DNA of 37,911 nt. Origin: VBCK01 sp036270655. GTDB lineage: Bacteria > Pseudomonadota > Gammaproteobacteria > Burkholderiales > Burkholderiaceae_F. The notes below the pieces were generated by a model. The model had not been told where the DNA came from. It did no database searches and saw only the letters and a list, made by a program, of their open reading frames with translations. The DNA is taken from contig DATBCD010000051.1 in assembly GCA_036270655.1 (NCBI GenBank), positions 1 through 37,911 on the forward strand. Direction: 5' to 3'. The position numbers were made by a program, and so were the translations under genes. Below, one piece after another: positions 9,707 through 19,000 of the stretch (within the stretch, counting starts at the first letter, position 1; each line of letters opens with the position of its first letter).

Positions 9707-11272
9707 GTGCACCCGGTGATCGTTCTGCCGACCCGACACGGCTCCAGGACCCCTCCGGTCCCGGCCGTCACGCTTTTGCTGGCGCTGGCGAGCACGATCG
9801 TTTTTGTCCTGTTCGCGCCGCACGACCGCGCCACGCTGAGCGAGGCTGCCCAATTTTATGTGGACAGCGGCCTGGCGGCGATCGAGCTTCCCCGCTATCG
9901 AGAGTACCTGGCGCAGAGTCCCGATCCGGATGCGGTCGGCCGTCTGGCGCAGCTGGAGCTGGCGGCCGGCCAGTCGATCGGGCGGCCGGCCGATCCGACG
10001 CAAGCGATCGAGGTGCTGCGCGGCGACCGCGCCTTCGAACGAGACCTGTACGCCGACCGCGTCGTGACTGCATCTGAGCCAACCTACTCGGAGTGGAAGG
10101 GTAAGCGTCAGTATTTCGACCAGCTGACCCATTCCACGCTGGTGCACCGGATGGCGTCATCCGGACAGAGCTGGCGCGAGCCGTGGCGCCTGGTCACGGC
10201 ACTGTTTCTGCGCCCGACCGCGACCATGTGGCTGACCAGCCTGCTGGTGCTGCTGCTGGTGGGTCCGTTCGCCGAGGCTGCCGCGGGGGCCGGGCTGTTT
10301 CTGCTCTGCTACCTCGGGGGAGGGGCCTTCAGCACAGCCGCCGGCCTGCTTTTCTCGGTCCGCCCGCCCGTCGGAGACTGGGGCGCGCTGGCGGCGCTGG
10401 CTGCAATGCTCGCGGTTGCGTTCGGGGCCCGTCCGATGTGCGGCCGGCTGATCGGGAGCCGGCGCAACATTCCGGTACCGGGCATTGCGGCCGTGGTGGT
10501 GGTGATCGGGGTCGAGGCACTGCGCTGGGCGCTGGCCACGCGCGCGGCGACCAACCTGGCGGCCGATCTGTCCGGACTCGCGTTCGGGGCGAACCTGGCA
10601 GTGGTCTTCAAGCTGCGCGATTCACGCCGGGTGCGCGACCTGGCCGCCCGCGCGGCGCCGGCCGAATCCGATGCACCCAAGGAATCGGCGCTGGCGCGCC
10701 AGGCGCGGGAAGCCGCCACGCGGATGGAAACGCGTCGAGCAACGCAGCTTTTCAAGGAACTGGTCGACCTGGAGCCGCGGCACGTCGAGCACCTGGCCGC
10801 TTACCTGAACACCGCGTTGCTCGGCCCGGACGAGACCGCTTTGCAGGATGCGGCGCTGCGCCTGCTCTGGCTGCGCACCAAATCGCACTCGGGCCCGTTG
10901 CGCAAGGCCTTTTTGCTACTGACCCAGCCGAAGGTGCTGAAGGTGCTTCCGATCGACGAGCACCTGCGGCTTGCGCGGCGGCTGGTGAAGTTGCGCGAGG
11001 ACGCGGCCGCGCTGAAGGTCCTGGATGCGATCCTGTCCGACGGCCACCTGCTTCAGCTGTACGGGCGCCAGCTGGCCGACTGCCTGCTCGCCATCTACAC
11101 CGGTTACATGCGCCGGCGCCTGACCACGCTGGCCGAAAACATCCGCTCGCGGCTGACCACGTACTTCGAAGCGCCGGACAACCTCGGCGGCCTGCCCCCA
11201 GCGACCCGCCCGCCGACCACGCTGGTCACCTCGTCGATGCGGTCGCCCAATACGCGCGGACCGCGCGGCTAG
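9707..11272 (+). CDS. Rhomboid-fold membrane protein lacking catalytic residues, with a helical C-terminal domain
   Basis: Seen in 521 residues: a membrane segment near 20-40, a soluble loop to about 160, then a rhomboid-like core (about 163-305) beginning EPWRLVTALFLRP, the position of the conserved WR of rhomboids. It continues through several hydrophobic helices and ends in AADLSGLAFGANLAVVF, which aligns with the last rhomboid helix (AHxxGLxxG). The GxSG serine position reads GDWG, the histidine position of the last helix is Asp, and the HxxxN motif of TM2 is absent. The remainder (about 310-521) is soluble, helical and rich in Arg and Leu, possibly TPR-like. Start GTG 9707; another in-frame GTG follows at 9716. 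Divergent from carA. Not matched to a named family member; role unknown. Confidence 0.75.
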   Translation: MHPVIVLPTRHGSRTPPVPAVTLLLALASTIVFVLFAPHDRATLSEAAQFYVDSGLAAIELPRYREYLAQSPDPDAVGRLAQLELAAGQSIGRPADPTQAIEVLRGDRAFERDLYADRVVTASEPTYSEWKGKRQYFDQLTHSTLVHRMASSGQSWREPWRLVTALFLRPTATMWLTSLLVLLLVGPFAEAAAGAGLFLLCYLGGGAFSTAAGLLFSVRPPVGDWGALAALAAMLAVAFGARPMCGRLIGSRRNIPVPGIAAVVVVIGVEALRWALATRAATNLAADLSGLAFGANLAVVFKLRDSRRVRDLAARAAPAESDAPKESALARQAREAATRMETRRATQLFKELVDLEPRHVEHLAAYLNTALLGPDETALQDAALRLLWLRTKSHSGPLRKAFLLLTQPKVLKVLPIDEHLRLARRLVKLREDAAALKVLDAILSDGHLLQLYGRQLADCLLAIYTGYMRRRLTTLAENIRSRLTTYFEAPDNLGGLPPATRPPTTLVTSSMRSPNTRGPRG

Positions 11273-11403
11273 CCCTCTCCCCCTCCCCTCTCCCGCTGCG
11301 CGGGCGAGGGGCGATCGGGTGTCTTTGCTCGACGCGTCAGCGCCCAATGAGAGGCGATGGGTCGCCCCTCGCCCGCGCAGCGGGAGAGGGGCGGGGGAGA
11401 GGG
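11273..11403. repeat. Pair of inverted 42-bp repeats between convergent genes
   Basis: The copy at 11273-11314 and its reverse complement at 11362-11403 match at 41 of 42 positions, separated by 47 bp. Each is also an internal imperfect palindrome (CCCTCTCCCGCTGCGCGGGC type) of the family seen at 297-335. The RNA of either strand could fold into one very long stem. It lies between the rhomboid-like gene (plus) and the CoA-transferase (minus), so it may work as a bidirectional termination or RNA-end-protecting structure. Confidence 0.9.
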
Positions 11404-11422
11404 AAGTGGCCGAGCGGAGAAA

Positions 11423-12628
11423 TCAGCGGATCGCGCCGTCGCGGCGCAACCGATCGATCTGGACGCGGTCCACGCCGAGCGACTCGAGCACCTCGTCGGT
11501 GTGCTGGCCGAGCGCCGGACCGAGCCAGCGCGTGGCGCCCGGCGTCTGCGACAGCTTGGGGATCACCGCCGGCACCTTCAACGGCGTGCCGTCGGCCAGT
11601 GCGTGCTGCTCGATCATCGCGCGCGCGGTGAACTGCGGGTCGACGAGCATGTCGGCCACCGAATAGATGCGCGAGGCCGGCACCTGGGCCTGCTCCAGCT
11701 CCGCCAGAGCGCGCTCGATCGGCTGGCCGCTGCACCAGTGCTGGATCGCCGAGTCGATTTCGGCCGCGCGCGGCACGCGGCCGTCGTTGCGCGCAAGCTG
11801 CGGGTCGGCCGCCAGATCCGGGCGTCCGATGGCCGTCATCAGCCGCTTGAAGATCGCGTCGCCGTTGCCTCCCACGACGATCGCCGCACCATCCCGGCAG
11901 CTGTACGTATTGGACGGCACGATGCCCGGCAGCGAGGTGCCGGTGCGCTCGCGCACGACCCCGAAGCGGTCGTATTCCGGCACCGCGCTTTCCATCAGGT
12001 TGAACACGGACTCGTACAGCGCCACGTCGACCATCTGCCCGCATCCGCGCCCCCGGCCGCCCGTGGCATCGCGGTGCCGCAGCGCCATCAGAGCGCCGAT
12101 CACCGCGTGCAGCGCCGCGATCGAATCGCCGATCGAAAGCCCGATCCGCACCGGCGGGCGGTCCGGGTACCCGGTCACGTGACGGATCCCGCCCATCGCC
12201 TCGCCGATGGCACCGAAGCCGGGCCGATCGCGCATCGGCCCGGTCTGCCCGTAGCCCGACAGGCGCACCATGATGGTCGCCGGGTTCTGCCCGGCGAGCT
12301 GCTCGTAACCGAGCCCGAGCTTTTCCAGCACGCCCGGTCGGAAGTTCTCGATCACGACATCGGACTGCAGCGCCAGCTGCCGGGCCAGCTCGCAAGCGCG
12401 CGGATCCTTCAGGTTCAGCGCGACCGACTTCTTGTTGCGCGCCTGCACCGTCCACCAGAGCGATGTGCCCTCGTGCAGGGTGCGCCAGCGCCGCAGCGGA
12501 TCGCCGCCGTCCGGATCCTCGACCTTGATGACCTCGGCGCCGAACTCGGCCAGCATCCGCGCGGCAAACGGGCCGGCGATCAGAGTGCCGAGCTCCAGCA
12601 CTTTCACGCCGGCCAGCGGACCGTCCAT
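11423..12628 (-). CDS. CaiB/BaiF-type (class III) CoA-transferase
   Basis: Class III transferases move CoA between carboxylic acids through an aspartyl-CoA intermediate. Seen in 401 residues: the start LAGVKVLELGTLIAGPFAAR, the segment VIKVEDPDGGDPLRRW, IENFRPGVLEKLGLGYEQL, SGYGQTGP, and the catalytic aspartate D168 in IGDSIAALHAVIGAL, matching Asp169 of formyl-CoA transferase. The C-terminal PLGQHTDEVL-like segment (LGQHTDEVLESLG) is typical. The substrate cannot be told from sequence (formyl-, succinyl- or crotonobetainyl-type are all possible). It starts 7 bp after the recR stop on the same strand. A second family member ends at the right edge of the window. Confidence 0.92.
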   Translation of the reverse strand: MDGPLAGVKVLELGTLIAGPFAARMLAEFGAEVIKVEDPDGGDPLRRWRTLHEGTSLWWTVQARNKKSVALNLKDPRACELARQLALQSDVVIENFRPGVLEKLGLGYEQLAGQNPATIMVRLSGYGQTGPMRDRPGFGAIGEAMGGIRHVTGYPDRPPVRIGLSIGDSIAALHAVIGALMALRHRDATGGRGRGCGQMVDVALYESVFNLMESAVPEYDRFGVVRERTGTSLPGIVPSNTYSCRDGAAIVVGGNGDAIFKRLMTAIGRPDLAADPQLARNDGRVPRAAEIDSAIQHWCSGQPIERALAELEQAQVPASRIYSVADMLVDPQFTARAMIEQHALADGTPLKVPAVIPKLSQTPGATRWLGPALGQHTDEVLESLGVDRVQIDRLRRDGAIR

Positions 12629-12635
12629 CGATGCG

Positions 12636-13238
12636 TCATTCGACCCGGCGGTCCAGCATCGCCTGGGCGATGGTGTTCACGTCGGTGTATTCCAGCTCCG
12701 CTCCGGCCGGCACGCCGCGCGCCAGGCGCGTCACCTTGATGCGAGCGTCGCGCGTCCGCGCCAGCTCCCCGATGTAATGCGCGGTCGCGTCGCCCTCGGG
12801 GGTGAAGGACGTCGCGATGATCAGCTCGCGCACCACGCCGTCGCCGACCCGCTCGAGCAGCCGGTCCATCTGGATCTCGCGCGGCCCCACGCCGTCCAGC
12901 GGCGACAGCCGCCCCAGCAGCACGAAATACAGGCCCGAGTACGCCAGCGACTGCTCGATCACCAGCTGATCGGCCGGCGATTCGACCACGCACAGCAGCC
13001 CCGGGTCGCGCTTCGGATCGGCGCAGGTCTCGCACAGCGTCTGCTCGCTCAAGGTATTGCAGCGCGCGCAGTGACCGACCCGATCGACCGCGTCCAGCAG
13101 CGAATGGCCCAGCGCGGTGGCCAGCGGCCGGTCGAACTGCAGCAGATGAAACGCGATCCGTTGTGCCGATCTTGGCCCGATTCCGGGCAGCCGCTTCAGC
13201 GCGTCGACGACACCGTCCAGCGCGGGTCCTAATTTCAT
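12636..13238 (-). CDS. recR: Recombination mediator RecR
   Basis: Works with RecO (and RecF) to load RecA on SSB-coated DNA. Seen in 200 residues: a helix-hairpin-helix region (KRLPGIGPRSAQRIAFHLL), a C4 zinc finger C57/C60/C69/C72 (CARCNTLSEQTLCETC), and a Toprim domain beginning LLCVVESPAD, followed by the Walker-like C-terminal piece ending IAQAMLDRRVE. Length equals the family norm. Start ATG 13238. It follows ybaB, the classic dnaX-ybaB-recR order. Confidence 0.98.
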   Translation of the reverse strand: MKLGPALDGVVDALKRLPGIGPRSAQRIAFHLLQFDRPLATALGHSLLDAVDRVGHCARCNTLSEQTLCETCADPKRDPGLLCVVESPADQLVIEQSLAYSGLYFVLLGRLSPLDGVGPREIQMDRLLERVGDGVVRELIIATSFTPEGDATAHYIGELARTRDARIKVTRLARGVPAGAELEYTDVNTIAQAMLDRRVE

Positions 13239-13318
13239 GCTTTTCCGAATGAGGCGGGAGCCAGCTTCGACGACTCCTCAGCTTGCGACAAAAAGACAGG
13301 AGAATCAGCTAGGGTGCT

Positions 13319-13657
13319 TCAGAAAGGCAGCTTGAAGCCGGGCGGCAATGGCAGCCCGGTGGCGATCGAACCCATTTTCTGCTGCGTCATCTCGTCGGCG
13401 CGGCGCGACGCATCGTTGAACGCCGCCGCCACCAGGTCCTCCAGCATGTCGCGGTCCTCGCCCAGCAGGCTCGGGTCGATCGTCACGCGGCGCACCTGGA
13501 ACTTGCAGGTCAGCACGACCTTCACCAGCCCGGCGCCCGACTGCCCCTCGACCTCGGTCGACGCCAGCTCCTCCTGCAGGCGCTTCATGTTCTCCTGCAT
13601 CTTCTGCGCCTGCTGCATCAATCCAGCGAGCTGGTTTTTCATGGTGGGCTCATCCAT
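13319..13657 (-). CDS. ybaB: Nucleoid-associated protein YbaB/EbfC
   Basis: Small DNA-binding dimer of the YbaB/EbfC family, encoded next to dnaX and recR in most bacteria. Seen in 112 residues: an N-terminal coiled coil (LAGLMQQAQKMQENMKRLQEE is its core region, shown here only by its ends LAGLMQQ and KRLQEE), the strand segment VEGQSGAGLVKVVLTCK, and the conserved helix LEDLVAAAFNDASRRADE. Start ATG 13657 gives MDEPTMKNQ; the ATG five codons in (13642) fits the usual family start MK-QLAGLM better. Neither has a clear Shine-Dalgarno. It lies 33 bp after the dnaX stop. Confidence 0.96.
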   Translation of the reverse strand: MDEPTMKNQLAGLMQQAQKMQENMKRLQEELASTEVEGQSGAGLVKVVLTCKFQVRRVTIDPSLLGEDRDMLEDLVAAAFNDASRRADEMTQQKMGSIATGLPLPPGFKLPF

Positions 13658-13690
13658 CGTATGTTGCGCAGCGGCTTCGGGCCGTCCTGC

Positions 13691-15397
13691 TCACTTGTCC
13701 TGAATCGGTTTGATCGAAGCCGGGTCCACGCTGGCCCCGAAATTCTCGATCAATTCTCTCACGAAGGGATCCGAGTAGATCGACTCCTCGGCGTGCCGCT
13801 GCCGCTGCGCGCGGGCCTCCTCGTTCAGACCCGCGGCGGTCGGCCCGCGCGTGGCGCCGATCTCGGCCGAGATCCGGATCGGGCGTCCGAAGTATTCGCT
13901 CAGCGCGGCGCGCAACCGCTCCTGCGCGCCCGATTCGAGCAGCGTCTTCACCGGCACCCGCAGCCGCACATGATCGGCCTCGCGCGACACGAGCTCGCTG
14001 CGCAGCGCCAGCTCGCGCGGCATCCCGGCCAGCTTCAATTTCTGCACCAGCTCGGGCCAGGGCAGATCGACCTCCTTCGCGCCCGGCGGCGCTACGGAGG
14101 GCAGGCCCTCCATCTGCGCAGGGGCGGCTACGGCGCGCGAGCCTGCCGGGGCGGCTTCGCCGGGCCTGCCTTCCGTAGCGCCGCCCGGCGCGAAGGAGGA
14201 TGCGGCCGTGCGTGGCGGGCGTGAGACGGTGAGCGCGGCGCTTCGATTGGGCCTGCCCTCCGCAGCGCCGCCGGGCGCGAGGGAGGGCGCGGCCGCGGCC
14301 ACTTCGGGCTGGAAGGCCAGCATCCGCAGCAGCGTCATCGTGAATCCGGCGTATTCGTCCGGAGCCAGGCCCAGGTCGTTGCGTCCGTGCAGCGCGATCT
14401 GGTAGTACAGCTGCACCTCGTCGGGCGTGAAGCGTTGCGCCAGGCGCGCGACATCGGCATCGGACAGGTCGCCGCGCTCGTCCCCGGCCGCCTGCTGAGC
14501 CAGCGCGATCCGGTGCAGCAGGCTGGCCAGGTCGCGCAGCGCCTGCGCGAACGACAGGCTGCGCTCGGCCATCGCATCGGCCAGCGCCAGCAGGCGGGCC
14601 GCGTCGTGCCCGGCCAGCGCGTCGAGCAGCTGCACCAGCAGCGTCGAATCGATCGCGCCCAGCATCTGATCGACCGCCAGCGGCTCGACGCGCCCGCCGC
14701 TGTAGGCGATCGCCTGGTCCAGCAGCGAGAGCGCATCGCGCATGCTGCCGCGCGCCGCGCGCGCCAGCGCCTGCAACGCCGCCGGCTCGGCCGCGACCTG
14801 CTCGGCCTGTGCAATCTCACCCAGGCGCTGGGCGATCGCCTGCGGCGTCACCTGCTTCAGATTGAACTGCAGGCAGCGCGACAGCACCGTCACCGGGATC
14901 TTCTGCGGATCGGTGGTGGCCAGGATGAACTTGACGAAATCGGGCGGCTCCTCGAGCGTCTTGAGCATCGCATTGAACGCATGCGCGGTCAGCATGTGCA
15001 CTTCATCGATCGTGTAGACCTTCACGCGCGCATCGACCGGCGCGTAGATCGCACGCTCCAGCAACTGCGTCATCTCGTCGACGCCGCGATTGCTGGCCGC
15101 ATCCATCTCGATGTAATCGACAAAGCGGCCCGCATCGATCGCGGTACAGACCCGGCATACGTTGCACGGCGTGGCGGTGATGCCGCCCTGCCCGTCCGCT
15201 CCGACGCAGTTCAGCGCCTTGGCCAGGATGCGCGCGATGGTCGTCTTGCCGACGCCGCGCGTGCCGGTAAACAGGTACGCGTGGTGCAGCCGCTGCTGCT
15301 GCAGCGCGTGCGTCAGCGCGCGCACCACGTGGTCCTGGCCGATCAGCGACTGGAAGTCGCGCGGCCGCCACTTGCGGGCGAGAACCTGGTAGGTCAT
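13691..15397 (-). CDS. dnaX: DNA polymerase III subunits tau/gamma
   Basis: Clamp-loader ATPase and organiser of the replicase. Seen in 568 residues: Walker A GTRGVGKT (45-52), zinc-module cysteines C64, C78, C81 and C84, DEVHML (131-136), the arginine-finger motif LSRC (173-176), then a Pro/Ala/Gly-rich linker (about 365-450) and a C-terminal domain beginning LPWPELVQKLKLAGMPRELA that resembles the tau tail. Start ATG 15397 is the family start (MTYQVLARKWRP) and overlaps the TGA of the upstream acetyltransferase (ATGA). No A-rich slippery heptamer was seen, so a gamma form made by frameshift as in E. coli is not apparent. The linker holds three copies of a 38-bp repeat. Confidence 0.97.
   Translation of the reverse strand: MTYQVLARKWRPRDFQSLIGQDHVVRALTHALQQQRLHHAYLFTGTRGVGKTTIARILAKALNCVGADGQGGITATPCNVCRVCTAIDAGRFVDYIEMDAASNRGVDEMTQLLERAIYAPVDARVKVYTIDEVHMLTAHAFNAMLKTLEEPPDFVKFILATTDPQKIPVTVLSRCLQFNLKQVTPQAIAQRLGEIAQAEQVAAEPAALQALARAARGSMRDALSLLDQAIAYSGGRVEPLAVDQMLGAIDSTLLVQLLDALAGHDAARLLALADAMAERSLSFAQALRDLASLLHRIALAQQAAGDERGDLSDADVARLAQRFTPDEVQLYYQIALHGRNDLGLAPDEYAGFTMTLLRMLAFQPEVAAAAPSLAPGGAAEGRPNRSAALTVSRPPRTAASSFAPGGATEGRPGEAAPAGSRAVAAPAQMEGLPSVAPPGAKEVDLPWPELVQKLKLAGMPRELALRSELVSREADHVRLRVPVKTLLESGAQERLRAALSEYFGRPIRISAEIGATRGPTAAGLNEEARAQRQRHAEESIYSDPFVRELIENFGASVDPASIKPIQDK
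14071..14286. repeat. Three copies of a 38-bp repeat inside the dnaX linker
   Basis: Copies at 14071-14108, 14162-14199 and 14249-14286. The second and third are in the same orientation; the first is inverted. The second and third each differ from the reverse complement of the first at 2 of 38 positions. The core reads GGCCTGCCCTCCGTAGCGCC followed by GCCGGGCGCGAAGGAGG. In the protein the two direct copies give APGGA-EGRP segments and the inverted one gives EGLPSVAPPGAKE. Confidence 0.9.
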
Positions 15398-15906
15398 GGG
15401 TCGGGCATCGTACCGTCCCGCCCGAGCCGGGCCAGCGCATCGCCCGTGACGCGGCAGATGCGCCAGTCGGGCAGCACCTCGGCGCCAAGAGAACGATAGA
15501 AGTCGATCGCGTGCTGGTTCCAGTCGAGCACCGCCCAGTCGAAGCGGCCGCATCGACGTGCCACCGCGATCGAGGCGACGTGCGCGATCAGCGTGCGGCC
15601 GATGCCGCGCCGGCGCGCGTGCGGCACGACGTACAAGTCCTCCAGGTACAGGCCGCGCCGGCCGAGGAAAGTCGAGAAATTGTGAAAATACAGCGCGAAG
15701 CCGACTGCGTCGGCGCCATCCCACGCGATCGACGCCTCGATCACCGGGCGGCTGGCGGCCAGCTCGTCGCGGATCTGCTCCTCGCTGGCCACCACCTGGT
15801 GCTCGAGCTTTTCGAAACGCGCCAGGTCGCGCACCAGCGACAGCAGCACGGCTGCGTGTTGCGGGCGCGCCGGCTCGATGCGCAGCGAGCTGTGGGTGTC
15901 GTTCAT
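15394..15906 (-). CDS. GNAT-family N-acetyltransferase, SSAT-like
   Basis: Acetyl-CoA-dependent N-acetyltransferase. Seen in 170 residues: an N-terminal region RPQHAAVLLSLVRDLARFEK, then YFHNFSTFLGRRGLYLEDLY, and the acetyl-CoA loop VVPHARRRGIGRTLI (V-x-P-x-x-R-x-x-G-x-G). The combination resembles the spermidine/spermine and thialysine acetyltransferase branch, so a diamine or lysine-analogue substrate is a reasonable guess, not a finding. Start ATG 15906 was chosen because the longer frame (to 15945) would run into the ffs RNA gene. Its TGA overlaps the dnaX ATG, so the two are probably translationally coupled. Confidence 0.88.
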   Translation of the reverse strand: MNDTHSSLRIEPARPQHAAVLLSLVRDLARFEKLEHQVVASEEQIRDELAASRPVIEASIAWDGADAVGFALYFHNFSTFLGRRGLYLEDLYVVPHARRRGIGRTLIAHVASIAVARRCGRFDWAVLDWNQHAIDFYRSLGAEVLPDWRICRVTGDALARLGRDGTMPDP

Positions 15907-15924
15907 TGGTCTGTGGTCGGAAAA

Positions 15925-16020
15925 GGCGAGCCTGATCCTCGGCACTCGGGGAATTCCGCTATGGCTGCTTCGTTCCCGACCTGACCAGGTTCACGGCGCC
16001 TCGATGCGAGGGGGCCCGCC
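15925..16020 (-). ncRNA. ffs: 4.5S signal recognition particle RNA
   Basis: Bacterial SRP RNA that pairs with Ffh for co-translational membrane targeting. On the minus strand the conserved core CCTGGTCAGGTCGGGAACGA followed by AGCAGCCA is seen, that is, the Ffh-binding internal loops and the GGAA tetraloop. The outer helix GGCGGGCC (5' end, 16020-16013) pairs with GGCTCGCC (3' end, 15932-15925), giving a hairpin of about 96 nt, followed by four T. A possible -10, TAAGAT, lies about 10 nt upstream inside the addA-like gene; no good -35 is seen. The 5' 30 nt overlap the 3' end of the addA-like gene on the same strand. Confidence 0.93.
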
Positions 16021-19000
16021 GCCGTCGATCTTATCAGTGCCCGGGGCCGACCCGGTTTCGAGCAGCGAACCGTCCGACAGCACCAGCGCCGTACGGATCG
16101 TGCGGCCAGGCCACAGCGAGGCGACCACTTGCGCATAGCGGGCCAGTTGCCGCGCATACGCCGCGCGCTCGGCCTCCAGGCAGCGCCATTTGTAATCGAG
16201 GATCCACACGGTCTGATCGAGCTCGACCAGGCGGTCGATCCGCAGGCAGTCGCCGCGCGCGTCGATCAGCTCCAGCTCGCTCCAGGCCGCGACCGACGCC
16301 CCGAAAAAGCCGGACAGCGCCGGCGATCGGGTCACCCGCTGCGCCGCTTCCATCACCTCGCGCACCTGCGCCTGGCTCAGTGCATAGTCGGATCCAATGC
16401 GGTCGTGCGCAATGAGGCCCGCTTCCGATGCCTGCTCCAGCAGCGCGTGCCAGGCTTTGCCCATGCGGATCGCCTCGGCCTCGGCGCCGGCAACGCGCTG
16501 GCCGGTCGGCAGCGGCTGCGGCCGAAACTCGGCAACGCTGCGTTCAAAGGCGGCTGCGAGCGGCAGCGCTTGCTGGCGGCCCGCCTCCGCGCGCAGCGGG
16601 TCGGACGCGGACGCCGCCTGCAAGCGCTGGTACCAGGAGCCGGGCACCGCGCGCTCGCCGCTGCCGGAGACGATCAGCACCTGGCGCGCGCGCGTCATCG
16701 CCACGTACAACAGGTTCCAGTCTTCCTGGTCACGCTGCTCGCGGTCGGCTTGAAGCCAGCGACGGCGCGCCGATCCGCTGCGGCTGGCGCGACCGATCAG
16801 CGAAAAATGCTCCGGCGCGGCCAGCTCCGGGGGCCAGTTCAGCAGCACATCGTAACGGTCGGCCGGGCCTTCCACGGCGCACGCGTCGGCGATCGCGACA
16901 ATCGGCGCCTCAAGCCCCTTGGCGCCGTGAATCGTCATCAGGCGCACCGCATCATCCGACAGCGCCAGGCCCTCATCGATCGTTTCGGCATCTTTCTCGC
17001 GGATCCACCGCAGATCGTCCAGAAAGCGCGTCAAAGTCGGAAAGCGGCCGGCATCCAGCGTCAGGGCCAGCTGTAGAAACGCGTCGAAGTTGGCCTGCAC
17101 CTGCACGCCGCGCTCGCGCGGCATGCTGGCCGCATAGCGCGCGCGCAGGTCGGCCTGGTCGAAGATCCGGTCCAGCAGATCGTGCACCGGCAGCACGCCG
17201 GCGCCGTGCAACCAGCCGGTCAAAAGGCTGCGGGCCCGCTCCAGCGCCGCGCCCGGCTCGGCCAGCGCCACCAGGCGCGACCACCAGGTCGGACCGTAAG
17301 CCGACGCGAGCGCCAGCAGATCCTGGTCGCTGCAGTCGAACAGCGGTGAACGCAGCGCGTGCGCCAGGCTCAGATCGTCCTCGGAGCACAGGAATTCGAG
17401 CAGTCCAACCAGATCCTCGATTTCGGCCTGCCCCAGCAGGCTCCCGCGGCGATCCGACAGCGTCGGTATGCCGGCGTCCCGGAAGGCACGCTCCAGCGCG
17501 CCCATGTGAGTGCGCCGGCGCATCAGCACCACGGCGTCGCTCCAGCGCGCCGGCCGCCTGACCGGGCCGTCGGCCACCTGCAGCCGGCCGACCCAGTGCG
17601 AGATCTCGGCCGCCAGCAGCCGTCCTTCCAGTTCGTGGGGATCCTGGCGCGGGGCCGCGCGAGGCTGGCACAGCACATCGCGCAGCACCGGCTCGCGTGG
17701 CAGCGCGCCGGCGGCCGGACGGGGCGCCTTGTCCTGCGTGGCGGCCGTCGGCATCTGCCCCAGCGGCAACAGCACGAACGAGCCCTCGACCCGGGCGTGA
17801 GAGCTTTGCGGCTGGTACAGCGGGTTGGCGCCGGCGAATACACGATCGAAGACCGCCACCAGCGCCGAGGGGTTGCGTCGGGTGACGTTGGTGCGAAGCG
17901 TGGCCGCGCCCAGGCGCTGCCCCAGGTACCGGCGCGCCGCGTCGAACCCGCGCGGCTCGGCGCGACGGAAGCGGTAGATCGACTGCTTGGGGTCGCCCAC
18001 CACGAACACGGTCGGCCGATCCGCATCGCCGTCGTAGGCATCGAGCCAGTATTGCAGGGCTCTCCATTGCAACGTGCTGGTGTCCTGGAATTCGTCCACC
18101 AGCAGATGACGGTAGCGGGAATCCAGGCTCGCCTGCATGTACGCGGCGGTCGATTCGTCACGCAACAGCCGGCCGGCATGCCATTCGATATCGGTGAAGT
18201 CCAGCACGTTGACCGCGCGCTTGCTGCGCTCGTAGGCCTGCAGCAGCCGCGCCCCGCAGCGCAGGCCGCACTCGTTCATGCGCAACGCGTCCCATTCGAC
18301 CTCGGCCGCGCGCACGCGGTGCACGATCCCGGTGGCTTCGGCGAGCAGATCCGGATAGCCGGGCTCGGGCCGCGGCAGCCGCCGGGCCAGGGCCGGCGGC
18401 TCCAGACCTTTCAAGGGCGCGCCCTTGTCCGTCAGAAGCATGTCGCTTGCGCGCGCCAGGTCCTGCGGCGGATCGGCATCCTGCTGCAGGAACGATCGGG
18501 CCGCTTCGATCGCGTGGCGCAGCGCGGCGGTCGGACGCTGCGCGCTTTGCCAGCACGCCAGCAGCGCGCGCAGCGCGTCAAGGAAGCGTGGCTGGCGCAG
18601 CATCTGGCCGGGGTGATGCAACGGCGAGAAGCCGGCGGCGCGCAATGCCTCGCGCATCGGCTGGCACGATCGATCGATCGCTTCCGTAAGGTCGGCCCCG
18701 CCGAAGCTCCACCACTCGGCTCGCTTGCTCACGAAGTTGCGCAGCAGCCGGTCGGCGCTGACGTCGCCGATCCGGCTCACCAGCTCCTCGTAATCCGACA
18801 GCGCCCCGTCGTCGGCGTCGAGCAGCGCGCCGGCAAACTCGTTCCACGCCTCTTCCTCCAGGCGGCGCGGCGCCTCCAGCAGGCTCGCCGTGTGCGCGAC
18901 GCCGCTGCCAAGCGGGGCGCGGCGCAACAGCCGCCAGAACCATCCGTGAAAGGTTTCGATGGACACGCTCTGCTCGGTCGAAGCGACCCGTTCGTACAGT

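Noticed and set aside
13691..15397. Programmed frameshift in dnaX making gamma, as in E. coli.
   Set aside because: No A AAA AAG-type slippery heptamer or poly-A run was found in the minus-strand coding sequence.
15907..15945. Upstream extension of the acetyltransferase (13 extra residues).
   Set aside because: It would begin inside the 4.5S RNA gene and adds no conserved sequence; ATG 15906 fits.
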